Origin: Conus ventricosus
Taxonomy: Eukaryota > Mollusca > Gastropoda > Neogastropoda > Conidae
Assembly (NCBI GenBank): GCA_018398815.1
Contig: CM031620.1
Location: forward strand, 59,500,555 to 59,564,554
Direction: 5' to 3'
Length of the DNA stretch: 64,000 nucleotides
Shown piece by piece: positions 55,150 to 64,000 of this stretch; the stretch's first letter is position 1; the number at the start of each line of letters is the position of its first letter. A model generated the notes under the pieces. That model did no database searches and had not been told where the DNA came from. It worked only from the letters and a program-made list of their open reading frames with translations. The position numbers and the translations under genes are program-made.

Positions 55150-55830
55150 GCCTACACAGCAGAGTTGACAGCTTTGGTCCTGGCTCTTGGAATGGTGTCT
55201 AAATAAGAATGTAAAGATTTCCTCATTTGGTTGGACTCCCTTTCTACTTTGGAGGCCATTGCCAGCTGTAAACTCAAGCACCCTAAACTACTGAAATGAT
55301 TCAAACTATACATCTGTCTGAAGTTTGATGGATACAACATAGTTTTGATAGTTTTTGCTTGGGTTCCCGGCCATGCAGGCATTCAAAGCAATGAGATGGT
55401 TGATCAACTTGCCAAGAGTGCTGCAAAGAAAGAGTTAAGCAGAGGTCTGTCCCTTACAGATTTGAAACCCAAACCTCAGGCTTACGTCAAAGACCTTTGG
55501 CAAGGGCTATGTAACTCACAGACGGACAACAAAACTCGTCCAAATCCGCCCAAACCTGTAAAGAGGTTTGAGCCATGTTCCAGGGGTGGCTGTAAAAAAG
55601 AGACAGTCTTGTTCAGTTTGCACACAAGCCACTCCTTCCACACCCATGCTCATCTTTTAAAAGGTGAAGAAGGTCTGTGGCGCATTCCATGTCATATACC
55701 ACCCACAATGAAACGTGCTCATTTAGAATGCTGGGACTTGCATGATGTGAGACGCAAACACTTTGCAGTAGATCCCATGAAACCCTGCTCAGAGATGTCC
55801 TGCCCTCTGCGATTTTTGAATTTCTGAAAG
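55150..55830 (+). pseudogene. RNase H and C-terminal region of the jockey-like LINE
   Basis: AYTAELTALVLALG (with the catalytic Glu), LIWLDSLSTLEAIASCKL (catalytic Asp), and FAWVPGHAGIQSNEMVDQLA (HxGIxxNExVD, last catalytic residues) form an RNase H domain. After frameshifts come HTHAHLLKGEEGLWRIPCHI and LHDVRRKHFAVDPMK, the usual C-terminal Cys/His segment of these LINEs. Confidence 0.82.
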
Positions 55831-55984
55831 AGATGAACATTTTTCATCTGATTTAAGGTTTTACCAAAGAAAGATTTTAACCAAAATTTTGATGCGCTTT
55901 TAGAAGGTGTGTTTTAGTGATTTGTATGGATTTTTTTCCCTTTTTGTTTTTAAATAAGAAGACTTGAGAGTTGACTTAAATGCA

Positions 55985-56035
55985 GTGACAGCCCTGATAT
56001 GGCCCTTTGCTGTCGGCTGGGCTATAAGCAACATT
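55985..56035 (+). mobile_element. TTATC-type retroposon tail at the LINE 3' end (copy 4)
   Basis: GTGACAGCCCTGATATGGCC, CTTTGCTGTCGGCTGGGCTA, TAAGCAACATTATC ends at about 56,039 with a TCTTTCTC continuation. Its position, about 150 bp after the last coding remnant, suggests it is either this LINE's own 3' end or another insertion at its end. Confidence 0.75.
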
Positions 56036-56039
56036 ATCT

Positions 56040-56526
56040 CTTTCTCGCTGATGCATGTAATCATAGCAGATTCATGTTTGCTGCATGAGCATGCAAATCC
56101 TTTTCAGCTTTTGTTTTCTAGTCAGTGTAAAATAAAAAAGATGCCATTGGTTTCTCGACACAGCCAAGTACAAAACCAAATACAAGCACAGTGTATCTTG
56201 TGCAATGCAAGCTAAAAACGGAATGCTCTAGCCAAACAATGGGTCAGACTTACAAAGGCAGAACGGTGGCATGGGATACATGGCTTCAAGATAAATGAAC
56301 CGAAGCTTGGTGACGGTCCTTTAGAGTTTTATTGTGGGGTCACATGACTGCTGAAAACCAATGGCTGTCGGGAGGTCAGCAAGCAGTTCACTGTGTTCTC
56401 CATGCGTCTGTCTGACAAAGAAATCACTTTGGTCCATAGCAATATAGATCAGCCATCCTCATCAACATTAGCGCTGTTATTGATAGTGTTATTGTTGTCA
56501 ATATTGATGTTATCTTTGCCTACCAG
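56040..56526. other. AGMO intron, unassigned part
   Basis: No repeat recognised. It ends with the pyrimidine-rich acceptor TTATCTTTGCCTACCAG. Confidence 0.4.
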
Positions 56527-56659
56527 GTGGTGGACAAGCTTGGCCCCTTGGAGTACGTGCTCAACACACCCAGTCACCATCGAGTGCACCACGGACGAAA
56601 CCCTTACTGCATCGACAAGAACTATGCTGGAGTTCTCATCATTTGGGACCGCATCTTCG
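56527..56659 (+). CDS. AGMO: AGMO exon encoding HHRVHH and [14 protein letters not shown]
   Basis: The reading is [45 protein letters not shown], almost identical in type to vertebrate AGMO ([43 protein letters not shown]). It holds the third His motif HxxHH (HRVHH). The related fatty-acid hydroxylases lack the CIDKNYAG wording, so AGMO is the specific call. The acceptor is CTACCAG, the donor GTCAGC at 56,660, with the final G opening a split codon. This is the best-conserved exon in the window. The following C-terminal exons are not in it. Confidence 0.95.
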
Positions 56660-57004
56660 GTCAGCATTTCTGACCTTGCCATTCAGTGACTGGCTCCTCT
56701 TGATTTTTTTTTTTTTTTTTGTAATTTGTTTAAATTCATATTTGTCCCATCTTTGTCTTTTTTGGTGGGGAGGGGGTAGAAAGTGTGTGTGGAGTGGGGA
56801 GAAGGAGCTGTTGCATGCAGTTCGTGGAACACTTATTTTCTTATTTTCTTGTTGTTTTTTCATTCTATGTGCTTCAGACTTCTTCATTTATTGAAAAAAA
56901 AGTTTGATTTTCTTGCTTTTTTTTCACCATTTTTTGTTTGTTTTACCTTTATGATTTTTTCTTCATCTTTGAACCTTATTGGAAAAAATTATTTATAAAG
57001 CTCC
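56660..57004. other. AGMO intron, T-rich unassigned part
   Basis: Poly-T tract at 56,705-56,722 and a G-rich/T-rich segment. Nothing recognisable. Confidence 0.35.
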
Positions 57005-57130
57005 GGCCAAAAAAACATTGACAAATGAATCAGAAGACAAAGCACGACGCGTTTCGACCTCTTAGGTCTTCTTCAGGCAAGATACACAACACGCAGGACA
57101 ACGAAAATGGACGAGCAATCACTTCTCTTC
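57005..57130 (-). ncRNA. Hammerhead-ribozyme-like motif (copy 2)
   Basis: On the minus strand it reads CCTGAAGAAGACCTAAGAGG then TCGAAACGCGTCGTG. Its core CTGAAGA (57,070-57,076), the GACCT/AGGTC stem and GAAA (57,052-57,055) match the copy at 34,744-34,772. The variable seventh base (C there, A here) is exactly the position that is free in hammerhead cores. The downstream flank ends GGCCGGAGCTTTATAAA. An unpaired extra A before stem II is present in both copies. Confidence 0.45.
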
Positions 57131-57715
57131 ATCCAATTCGGCACAAGATGGGCGTTGAATGAAAAACCTTATTTTTTTCAGATTATCAGTGATGATAACA
57201 ACACCAATGCGTAAAAAAATCCACCAGTGAGATCTTCATAAATGCACAGATTGAACAGAAGCCCAAACGTGTCTCTTTTGTTGCCCTAGTAACCACACTG
57301 TATGGCTGTGGAGGCTTGCCTAACTCTGGGTTTGTGATTACTCTGGTTGTTGAAAATGCCTACATTTGTCTAGGTTTGTGATGATCTAGTGTCATTGAGA
57401 TTGTTGATTCTGACTGTTTAGAGTTGTCTGAGTTGTAATTGTTCAGATGTGATTACCATTGTTGGCATTTACATATATATGCCAGTTTCTTGTCTTTTCT
57501 CTGCTTGTGTGCATGTCTGTCTGTCTGACAATATCTGTTTGTCTCTATTCATATGTCTCCCTGTCTCTTTCAGACCTATTTATAGAAATGCCAATCTGTC
57601 CTCAGTGTGGGTCTTTTCATCATTTGTGTATGTACAGATTTTATTATTTTAGTCATCTACGTGTGTGTGTATAATTGTATTCATCTGTTTAATCTAGGGA
57701 AAATGAGTTTGTGTT
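57131..57715. other. Unassigned stretch
   Basis: Nothing recognisable between the hammerhead-like repeat and the LTR. Confidence 0.35.
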
Positions 57716-59927
57716 TGTCCACGAGTTTGTCACGAGGCCTACGACGTTCGACCCACCTAGGGTGGCGGAATTACTTATTTGTTTATTGTCGTTGCTGTTG
57801 TCGTGTATCCGTCCCTTGATGTGCTTGTGGTCGGTTGCACCTTGGTGTAGTTCAGCTCAACTTCGGTTGCTTTCTCTCTCTCTCCTCTAATTCCACCGCC
57901 CGTGCTATTTATCCTGCAAGTTCACGGGTGGCCGTACCTTTCTCTCGAACTTTCTGTCTATCGGCCTCTCGCCTGCTTTTTAACCTGTCGCACGTGCTTC
58001 ATTTCTTTTAGTTTGAAGTATGCTCACTCGTGTACGTAGGTGGCATGTTCGCCGCCATTGCTGAGGGAGGTTAGCTTCTTCACTCGAGCGGAAGATGTCT
58101 CTGGGGCGCCTGCTCCAGTCTTGGTTCTTTACCGTATCATCGAGAGTACAGTCATACTTTCAATTCCTGCAGTCGGCCTGTAGAGAGGACATCACTCTGT
58201 CTGTTTCCGCATCTTCGCCTCTGTCCTCTCGACTGGACAGAGGGTAGAGAGAGTCCATCTGACCCGCCTTTTCGGGTGCACCCACGGTAGCTGGTAAGCA
58301 TCAGTTTCGTGGTTTGTTTGTTGTTGGTTTGTTGTTGTTTAGTCGACTTAGTCTCCTCTTTTGTGCAATTTTCTTTTGTTTTCGAAATTGGGTAGAGAAA
58401 TATTGTGTGAACCTTTCTCTGGTTAATTCAATCTTTAACTGGCCATTCTAAATTATTTCCAAATTCTTTCTCCTGTTTAACATCTGGTGATGCGGTAGTC
58501 GGTGGGGATGGAGAGAACCTGGTGATTCAGGTTGGAACTTGCTTGGTCTCGCTCGTCCGCCCCTGTCACGTTCGCCGGACTCTTATCCTTCGCCACTGTC
58601 TGTTTTGTGTTGCAAGGAGAACGAGTTTTATGTTCGCGAGCGTGCTTACGCATGATTTGTCGTTCGATGCATGGTTGGAGATTGTGTTATGTTGAATGTG
58701 TTTATAAAAATGTGCAATATGCCATTGAATTATTATTTGCAAATGTGTGACAGTTATTAAGCGATGGTCGCTGTTTGGTTTATTTCCTAAGAGGGAAAAT
58801 GTTAAACGTGAGTGAGAGAAGGGTGAGATGATTCATATTTGTTTTATAACTTGTTGGTTTAATGCAGTTTTTTACCTGCATCGTGTGAGAAGACCCTAAT
58901 GAACATATCGATTCGATGGGTTTACTGTGTGCGTTTTGTAACTTCCCCTCGCCCATCATCGCGAGTGGCCGTTAAGATTGACAGCGTGGGTCAGACCTGT
59001 AACTGACGGCAGGTTCAGTACCCTTCTTCCTTCCTCCTTCCTTCTTCCTTCCTCCTTCCTTCTTCCTTCCTCCTTCCTTCTTCCTTCCCTCCCTTTCTCC
59101 TCTCCTCCCAGCTACGTCCTCCCCCCTCCCGGGCTTCACCTGGAGCACGGACTGGATGTGCCACGTGCTGGTTGAGGCCACGTTCTGGCTGAGACTACGG
59201 ACTGGATGGTGCCACGTGCTGGTTGAGGCCACGTTCTGGCCGAGACTACGGATGGATGGTGCCACGCGCTGGTCGAGGCCACGCCCTGGTCGGACCGCGG
59301 ACTGGTAGAGGAGCCCGCCGTCTTGACTGCCGGCCCTGACCCCCGTCCAGGACCTCCAGTAACAGCGCCTCGTTTTCCTTCCCCCCCCCCCCCCCCCCCA
59401 CCCCCCCCCCCCCCCCCCCCCCCCCACTCCGGACCGCTCTTCATCTGCCGCTTGTGAGTCGAGGGTGTCGGCTTGAGCGACTCCCTGCGAGAACCGACCC
59501 GCTCGAGCACCTAGTGCGACAGGGTGCTCCCAGCAGACTTGACAGGGCAGGGGTGTGACGCACTCCATGGTGTTAGAAAGGTCGATGCTGGAAATATTTC
59601 TTTATAATTGTGTATATGTTATATGTGCTGGAATGCTGTAATTGTGATTGTGTACGTCGTATGGTGAAATATTTATTTATAATCGTGCATGTTGTGGGTG
59701 TGGGAGTGCTTGATTGTGATTGTGCGTGTTGTGTGCGTTGAGTGCTTGATTGTGTTTGTGCATGTTGTGAATTTGGAATGCTTATTTTTTGCTGGTGTGA
59801 ATAAATGGGGTGTTGTATCGTAATCTTTATTGTGTGGTCTCTTGCGGGGCGTGTGAGGCCAGTCACTCCCTTCACTCCCACCTAGACCGATCCTGTCAGG
59901 GCAGACCTCCAGGGGTCGGTCGTGACA
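57716..59927 (+). repeat. 5' LTR of LTR retrotransposon 2 (about 2.2 kb)
   Basis: It starts TGTCCACGAGTTTGTCACGA and ends TCGGTCGTGACA, so the termini are TGTCACGA...TCGTGACA inverted repeats. Its first 215 bp match 63,784-64,000. It contains a CCTTCCTTCT microsatellite (59,028-59,098), a 52-bp minisatellite with GGTGCCACGTGCTGGTTGAG (59,147-59,305), a poly-C tract (59,384-59,426), a 70-bp imperfect repeat with TTTATAATTGTG (59,590-59,790) and an AATAAA at 59,801. The 198-residue minus frame over the C tract is an artefact. Confidence 0.9.
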
Positions 59928-59931
59928 ATTG

Positions 59932-59949
59932 TGGGGGCTCGTCCGGGAT
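59932..59949 (+). promoter_or_regulatory. Primer-binding site, tRNA-Pro type
   Basis: TGGGGGCTCGTCCGGGAT, four bases after the LTR end. These 18 nt are identical to the well-known proline-tRNA primer-binding site used by several vertebrate gammaretroviruses. Minus-strand DNA synthesis would start here. Confidence 0.92.
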
Positions 59950-60639
59950 GTGAAGGGCTCTGACTGTCTCTCTCGTTTCGCGGAGTACCTGTTTAGTTTT
60001 GTCTGTTTTGTATATGTTTAGTCAGTTTGTCGTGTTTGTTCGTGGGTGGTTGGCTGGGTGACTCTAGCGTGAAGGGAGTCTTTTTGTGGCCTGAGGGAAC
60101 ATCCGGTGTGACTCGGAGTCGAGGTGAGACCGAGGGAGTCGACCGCGTCCAGACCTCCTTCCGCCGGTACCTCACGCAGGTACGGCCGTAAGTTTTGCCT
60201 TTCTGTTGCCGCTCAGTCTTCCATTCCTGTTTTGTATTTAGCCAGTTCTTGTTTTTTTTCTCTACCGGGTTATTGAGTACAGGGGGTTGTATCGGACGTT
60301 AGTGTCCCTTTTGTTTTTTCCTCTCTCCCGGATTCCGTCTGCCAGTTTTGTTTTTTTTTTGTTTTATTTTCCGGCCAGCCCCACCGCACTGTTGCTCGGG
60401 CTGTGGGCGCGGTGTTGCCAGAGTGGGCAGCCGGACATATTTTTTGTTTTGTTTTTTTTTCGTGAGCCCCACCGCACTGTGCTCGTGTGTAGAGCGCGGT
60501 GTTGCCAGAGTGGGAGCGCCGGAACTTGTCCGCACACACGCACACACACACATACACACATATACACACGCCCCTAAAATATTTTTTTTTTTTAGTGAAT
60601 TGTCTTCCCCTGATTTAAAAACCGTAGGATATTGTTGTC
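59950..60639 (+). other. Leader of LTR retrotransposon 2
   Basis: Non-coding, with a direct repeat of about 100 bp: AGCCCCACCGCACTGT at 60,376 and 60,466, each followed by GCGCGGTGTTGCCAGAGTGG. A CA run lies at 60,534-60,570 and a T run at 60,582-60,593. Confidence 0.7.
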
Positions 60640-62235
60640 ATGGCGACGTCCGGCGCTGGTGGTATGGCGACGCGTGCGTCGAAGAAGAAAGGTATTCAAA
60701 ATGTTACTGTACCCTACTATTAGTACCAGTACTTCGACTAACGGTAACTTCTACTTATTCCAGTGCTGTAGCAGGTAGTCCAGTGGTACTGTTACTACCT
60801 CTTCGCTGGGGGGTCTTCCTTGAGACCCCGACTGGCACTTCCGCTCGGAAGCGCCCAGGCATAGCGAAGCACTATGGGTTCCTGTTGGTCGCAGAGACCG
60901 AAACCTTCTCCTCTCCAGGCTTCCCCTCGTAAGGAGTACGCCCCGGGAGACTTTCCCTCTGTAAGTCGAGACCCAAGGGATGGGTCAGACGGGTCCATCC
61001 TCCCGTGTCGGAGTGGTGAATCCTTCCCAGGACATCACGTCCGTCCTGATGTTTCTGGAGCGGCAGCGTAGTGAAGAGGCGCTCAGCGTGGGAAGAGGCT
61101 GCTCACGTAGGGAAGAGGCCGCTAGGCAGGAAACTCAGCGTAGGGAAGAGGCTGCTAGGCAGGAAACCCTGCGTAGGAGGAGTTGGATAGGATAGAGGCT
61201 CTGCGCAGAGAGAGACTGACAGACAGGAGATTCTGCATAGGAAGAGGCTATGCTGCGCAGAGAAGAGGCTGCCCGACAGGAGGCCCTTCGTAAGAAGAGA
61301 CTGCCCGTCAGAGGCCCTTCGTAAGGAAGAGACTGCCCTCAGGAGCCCTTCGTAGGGAGAGCTGCTCAGCGTAGGGAGGAGGCTGCCAGACAGGAGATCA
61401 CGTAGGAAGAGGCTGCCCTCCGTAGGGAAGAACTAGACAGGATGAGCTCTGCGTAGGGAGGAGATGGAACAACTTCTTCACGGTCTCCCCGCATCTGTAA
61501 GTCAGGGGTTAATCACCAGGCAGGTGATAGAGTTAGAGGCCCAAAGTTAAAGCTTCCAGAGTTCAGACCTAGTGAGGACATTGATATGTTCCTAGAGCAT
61601 TTTGACAAGGTTGCTAGTTCATACCAATGTCTGAGGAACAGAAGCTATGCACCTTTTTTCTGGATATCTGGTGCTGCAAGGAGTGTGTGCTCACTCTAAA
61701 CGAAGGTGCTCTTATGCAGACATGCAGTTGGCTCTGCGTAACGTTTCCACCTTACCCCAGAGACGTACAGGAGAAAAGTTGGTCCATGAAGAAGAATAAT
61801 GACGAGACCTTCGTCAGTTTGGTGATAGGCTGCGCAAAACGCTAGGGTATTGGCGTCAGTTGGCCAGTTGGAGCTGGAGGATCTGATCCTCATTGAACAG
61901 CTCACCAACACTGTGTCCCCAGAGTTGAGGATCCGGATAGGCGAGACAGCACCTCAGGATTTCGCGCTGCGATTCACACCGCTGAGGTGTTTGCTGAAGC
62001 TCGCCAGGGCTTATGGCATCGCCCAGATACGGAGAGGAAGTCCTCCACAGATTTAGTGGCGGTAGGCCCGACAACTGCTAGCGGGGTGAACAAGGCAGGC
62101 AGTCATCGGGACCTCAGCACCCCGATTTTGTTTTCTTTGTGGTCGTCCCCGCCACTAGGAAAGATTGCCCTAAAGCCGCTGTATCATGGGCTAGTCCTTT
62201 CCAGCATCCCGCGCCTCGGCTAACGTGGGTCCATC
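60640..62235 (+). pseudogene. gag of LTR retrotransposon 2
   Basis: A plausible start ATG lies at 60,640 (MATSGAGGMATRASKKKG). After frame breaks, 61,070-61,465 encodes repeated RREEAARQE-type blocks, predicted to be a coiled coil. Then LKLPEFRPSEDIDMFLEHFD, a DETFVSL-like piece, VGQLELEDLILIEQLTNTVS and PELRIRI follow. These match the capsid region of invertebrate gypsy elements. Near 62,126-62,180 FCFLCGRPRH and, one base later, RKDCPKAA form a CxxCxxxxHxxxxC zinc knuckle. Gag forms the particle and binds the RNA. Confidence 0.8.
61070..61465 (+). repeat. In-frame 30-bp repeat in gag
   Basis: Units of the type GTAGGGAAGAGGCTGCTAGG followed by CAGGAAACCC recur about twelve times with drift. 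They encode Arg/Glu/Ala-rich heptad-like blocks. Indels have put neighbouring units in different frames. Confidence 0.85.
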
Positions 62236-62239
62236 CCAG

Positions 62240-62560
62240 CTTCCTGGTGATTCAGAGTGCCCAGTGTTTCTCTCTGTTTTGGTTCCTCCTGGTCGACACC
62301 ATCAGGGATTCGGAGCATCAACGATCTTTGTGGATAGAATTTGGTTTCCCCTAAGGCCCGCGGGGCGCCAGTTACGATGTGTGCGGGTGGAGGCTGGTTT
62401 TACCTCCACCCGTCCTTCTGTACTTATTCCTTCTCCACCCCCTACTTCTGTGGCGAAGTATGGGCTATCGCGGTGGAGCGAACCTCTGATTCCCTTTTAT
62501 AGGAATACTATCCCACCTTGCTGACGGACGCAGTCAGTCCGTGTCTACGGATCTCCCCGT
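62240..62560 (+). pseudogene. Aspartic protease of LTR retrotransposon 2
   Basis: PVFLSVLVPPG, then LLVDT (where DTG is expected; the Gly codon is not seen), then near 62,440 STPYFCGEVWAIAVERTSDS in one frame, and NTIPP at the (L)LGN position. The flap-like TPYxxGEVxA segment agrees with the protease of LTR retrotransposon 1. The frame is disturbed at least three times. Confidence 0.6.
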
Positions 62561-63250
62561 ACAGGCGTGTGTGGAGTTACCACACGCGCCAAAGCTAAGA
62601 AGCAGACAGGAATTGCGTCCCGTTCTTCAGCCCGATCTCTAACGAGGTTCTGGCAAGGGCCGATCCTGCTAGCATTATCCGTCTTCAGGCCAGGGACTGG
62701 ATGTTCCAACGCCTACGACAACTTGTGGATCATCCCGCTCAGTCGCCCGACACGCCAAGGTGAGCTTCAAGCTCCACAAGGGGATCCTCTTTAGGGTTTT
62801 CACTCGGGCAGATCGTGTGGCCAAGCAACTATTGTCCCCCAAAGCTTGAGAGAGTCTGTGCTCCGCAGCCCACGATTCCCCCAGGGCAGGTCATATGGCT
62901 CCAAGCGGACTCTCGAGCGAGTAAGACAAGACTTCTTTTGGCCAGGATGAAACTCACAGGTTAGGCAGTACTGCCGCAGTTGCGATGTCTGCCAAGGACA
63001 ACGCCTAAGGGTCGCTTGAAGCGTGTTCCCCTAGGTCAGTGCCACGGGTTGGGGAGGCATTCAGCAAGGTTGGGGTCGACCTGGTGGACCCATTAATCCT
63101 CCATCCGGTCGCGGTCACCGCTACACTTCGGTAGTGGTAGAATCTGCGAGTCAATACCCAGAGGCTGTCCCGCTTAGGACTATCGATGCCCCTACTGTTG
63201 CTGAATCTCTCAGGCAGATTTGGACGCGCACTGGCGTGCCCAAGAAGAAG
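62561..63250 (+). pseudogene. Integrase of LTR retrotransposon 2, C-terminally deleted
   Basis: VTTRAKAKKQ (typical linker after protease), ADPASIIRLQARDWMFQRLR, then the zinc-binding N-domain in broken frames (RLGHMASKRTLERVRQDFF-like; a CxxC pair with CRSCDVC-type codons near 62,970-62,995; TTPKGRLKRVPLG), and the core start VVESASQYPEAVPLRTIDAP, TVAESLRQIWTRTGVPK. The first catalytic Asp region (VDL) is near 63,078. The Asp and Glu of the rest of the core are lost with the deletion at about 63,241-63,262. Confidence 0.82.
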
Positions 63251-63255
63251 TACGG

Positions 63256-63420
63256 CCGAAGTTTGTACTGGAGAGCGATCATCATCCTCTCCAGTGCCTG
63301 GACCGGATCCGGCCAGTCAGTCGTCGACTCATGAGTTAGGCAGTGGAGCTGCAGAGTCATGCGTTCACTTTCCGTCATATCAAGAGTTCCTGTAATACGG
63401 ATGCTGACTATCTTAGCCGA
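63256..63420 (+). pseudogene. RNase H C-terminal remnant of LTR retrotransposon 2
   Basis: One frame reads KFVLESDHHPLQCLDRIRPV, SRRLM, a stop, AVELQSHAFTFRHIKSSCNT, DADYLSRAP. SDHxPL and RHxxxxxNxDADYLSR are the signature end of Ty3/gypsy RNase H, normally followed by the end of Pol. It sits directly after truncated integrase, which shows the pol order. Confidence 0.85.
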
Positions 63421-63771
63421 GCTCCGTAGTCAGCACATTGGAAAATCAGTCAGGGGGACACTTCCCCTCAACCAGGGTCATATCCCTTTTGGTCTCTGTA
63501 TTAGGTGTAGTGACAGTTTTCACTTCAGTGTTGTTAACGGTAGTGAATCATCAGTGGTTCGGATTGTTACTTTCATGGTTGGAAGGTTTTGCTTAGTTGT
63601 TTGATAAATGTAGTATTATGTATTCCTCGGTGTGATTCTATCGTGGAATGTCTGTATTGGATTTGTCGTACTCTGTCGATCACAGAGAGTTGGGTTCGGT
63701 CCCATTGTTGTGAATTTGCACATGCGTCAAGGTTCAAAGGAGCACTGTATCTCAGAGAAACAGATGCTTTT

Positions 63772-63781
63772 AGAAGGGGGG
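63772..63781 (+). promoter_or_regulatory. Polypurine tract of LTR retrotransposon 2
   Basis: AGAAGGGGGG, two bases before the 3' LTR TGTCACGAG. Confidence 0.85.
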
Positions 63782-63783
63782 TT

Positions 63784-64000
63784 TGTCACGAGTTTTGTCA
63801 CGAGGCCTACGACGTTCGACCCACCTAGGGTGGCGGAATTACTTATTTGTTTATTGTCGTTGCTGTTGTCGTGTATCCGTCCCTTGATGTGGCTTGTGGT
63901 GCGGTTGCACCTTGGTGTAGTTCAGCTCAACTTCGGTTTGCTTTCTCTCTCTCTCTCTCTAATTCCACCGCCCGTGCTATTTATCCTGCAAGTTCACGGG
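63784..64000 (+). repeat. 3' LTR of LTR retrotransposon 2 (start only)
   Basis: It matches 57,716-57,928 from TGTCACGAG through CCTACGACGTTCGACCCACC to CCTGCAAGTTCACGGG at the window edge. Differences are one-base indels and a longer CT run, so the two LTRs are very similar. Confidence 0.95.

Larger units (their letters stand above)
52380..56035 (+). mobile_element. Jockey-like LINE with ORF1, endonuclease, RT remnant and RNase H
   Basis: A 3.6-kb plus-strand LINE in the AGMO intron. The order is a 5' region (52,380-52,750), an ORF1 remnant with zinc knuckles (52,760-53,750), endonuclease start (54,140-54,350), a fragment of RT palm/thumb (54,355-54,650), RNase H (55,150-55,450) and a C-terminal His/Cys region (55,560-55,830). 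The 3' end is the TTATC-type retroposon tail. Most of the endonuclease and RT fingers are missing, joining endonuclease almost directly to the RT active-site region. Jockey-like LINEs with RNase H are known in invertebrates. Confidence 0.85.
57716..64000 (+). mobile_element. LTR retrotransposon 2 (Ty3/gypsy, integrase before RNase H), runs off the window
   Basis: Plus-strand order: 5' LTR, tRNA-Pro-type primer-binding site, leader, gag with coiled-coil repeat and zinc knuckle, protease, integrase, RNase H end, polypurine tract, 3' LTR (partial). Integrase precedes RNase H, the Gmr1-like pol order. The integrase core breaks off after TRTGVPK and continues as the last 60 residues of RNase H, so a deletion removed the integrase C-terminus, the whole RT and most of RNase H. 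The copy is therefore non-autonomous. Many one-base shifts interrupt gag and integrase. Confidence 0.9.

Noticed and set aside
58972..59568. 198-residue minus-strand open frame
   Set aside because: Its Gly run comes from a poly-C tract and its repeats from a minisatellite in the 5' LTR. It is antisense to the element.

Overview
The window looks like nuclear DNA of a lophotrochozoan animal, most likely a marine gastropod mollusc (inference). Reasons: one spliced metazoan gene with long introns, several LINE families with mollusc-type tails, two LTR retrotransposons, very many dinucleotide arrays and minisatellites, and no operon-like gene packing. Many otherwise clean coding remnants, including one host exon, carry scattered single-base gaps, and several short tandem duplications look artificial. 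I suspect a noisy long-read assembly, so frameshifts here are weak evidence of decay.

Host gene. Five exons of one plus-strand gene, alkylglycerol monooxygenase (AGMO, also TMEM195), lie at about 41,982-42,109, 46,229-46,370, 48,481-48,583, 51,301-51,395 and 56,527-56,659. They cover the middle of the protein: a membrane segment and the His-rich fatty-acid-hydroxylase core. I did not find the first coding exon, and the C-terminal exons must lie beyond 64,000. The introns hold a 40-bp minisatellite (44.4-46.2 kb), a 27-bp minisatellite (49.6-51.0 kb), a jockey-like LINE (52.4-56.0 kb), SINE-like repeats and small inverted-repeat elements.

Left part (1-41 kb). No host gene is recognisable here. 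From left to right: a 93-bp minisatellite; LINE and DNA-transposon scraps; an old, CpG-decayed TTAA-type transposon (about 9.96-10.86 kb); a minus-strand jockey/CR1-like LINE split in two by an 8.3-kb LTR retrotransposon (13,906-22,217); another LINE tail (23.1-23.8 kb); a composite tRNA-headed repeat (24.6-25.5 kb); a 2.6-kb TTAA/TIR transposon with mirrored hairpin arrays (26,877-29,482); LINE fragments at 26.5, 29.6, 31.2, 32.5-34.2 and 34.9-36.8 kb; then 4 kb dominated by microsatellites.

Right part (57.7-64 kb). A second LTR retrotransposon starts at 57,716 and runs off the window inside its 3' LTR. It has an 18-nt primer-binding site of tRNA-Pro type. Both LTR elements place integrase upstream of reverse transcriptase/RNase H, the order known from the Gmr1-like branch of Ty3/gypsy. 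Both are internally truncated, at different points.

Most notable items: the TTAA element and its decayed relative, which together define one family; the three-level nesting of mobile elements at 12.7-23 kb; 45-66 bp insertions that consist only of a retroposon 3' tail, three with visible target duplications; and two copies of a hammerhead-ribozyme-like motif.
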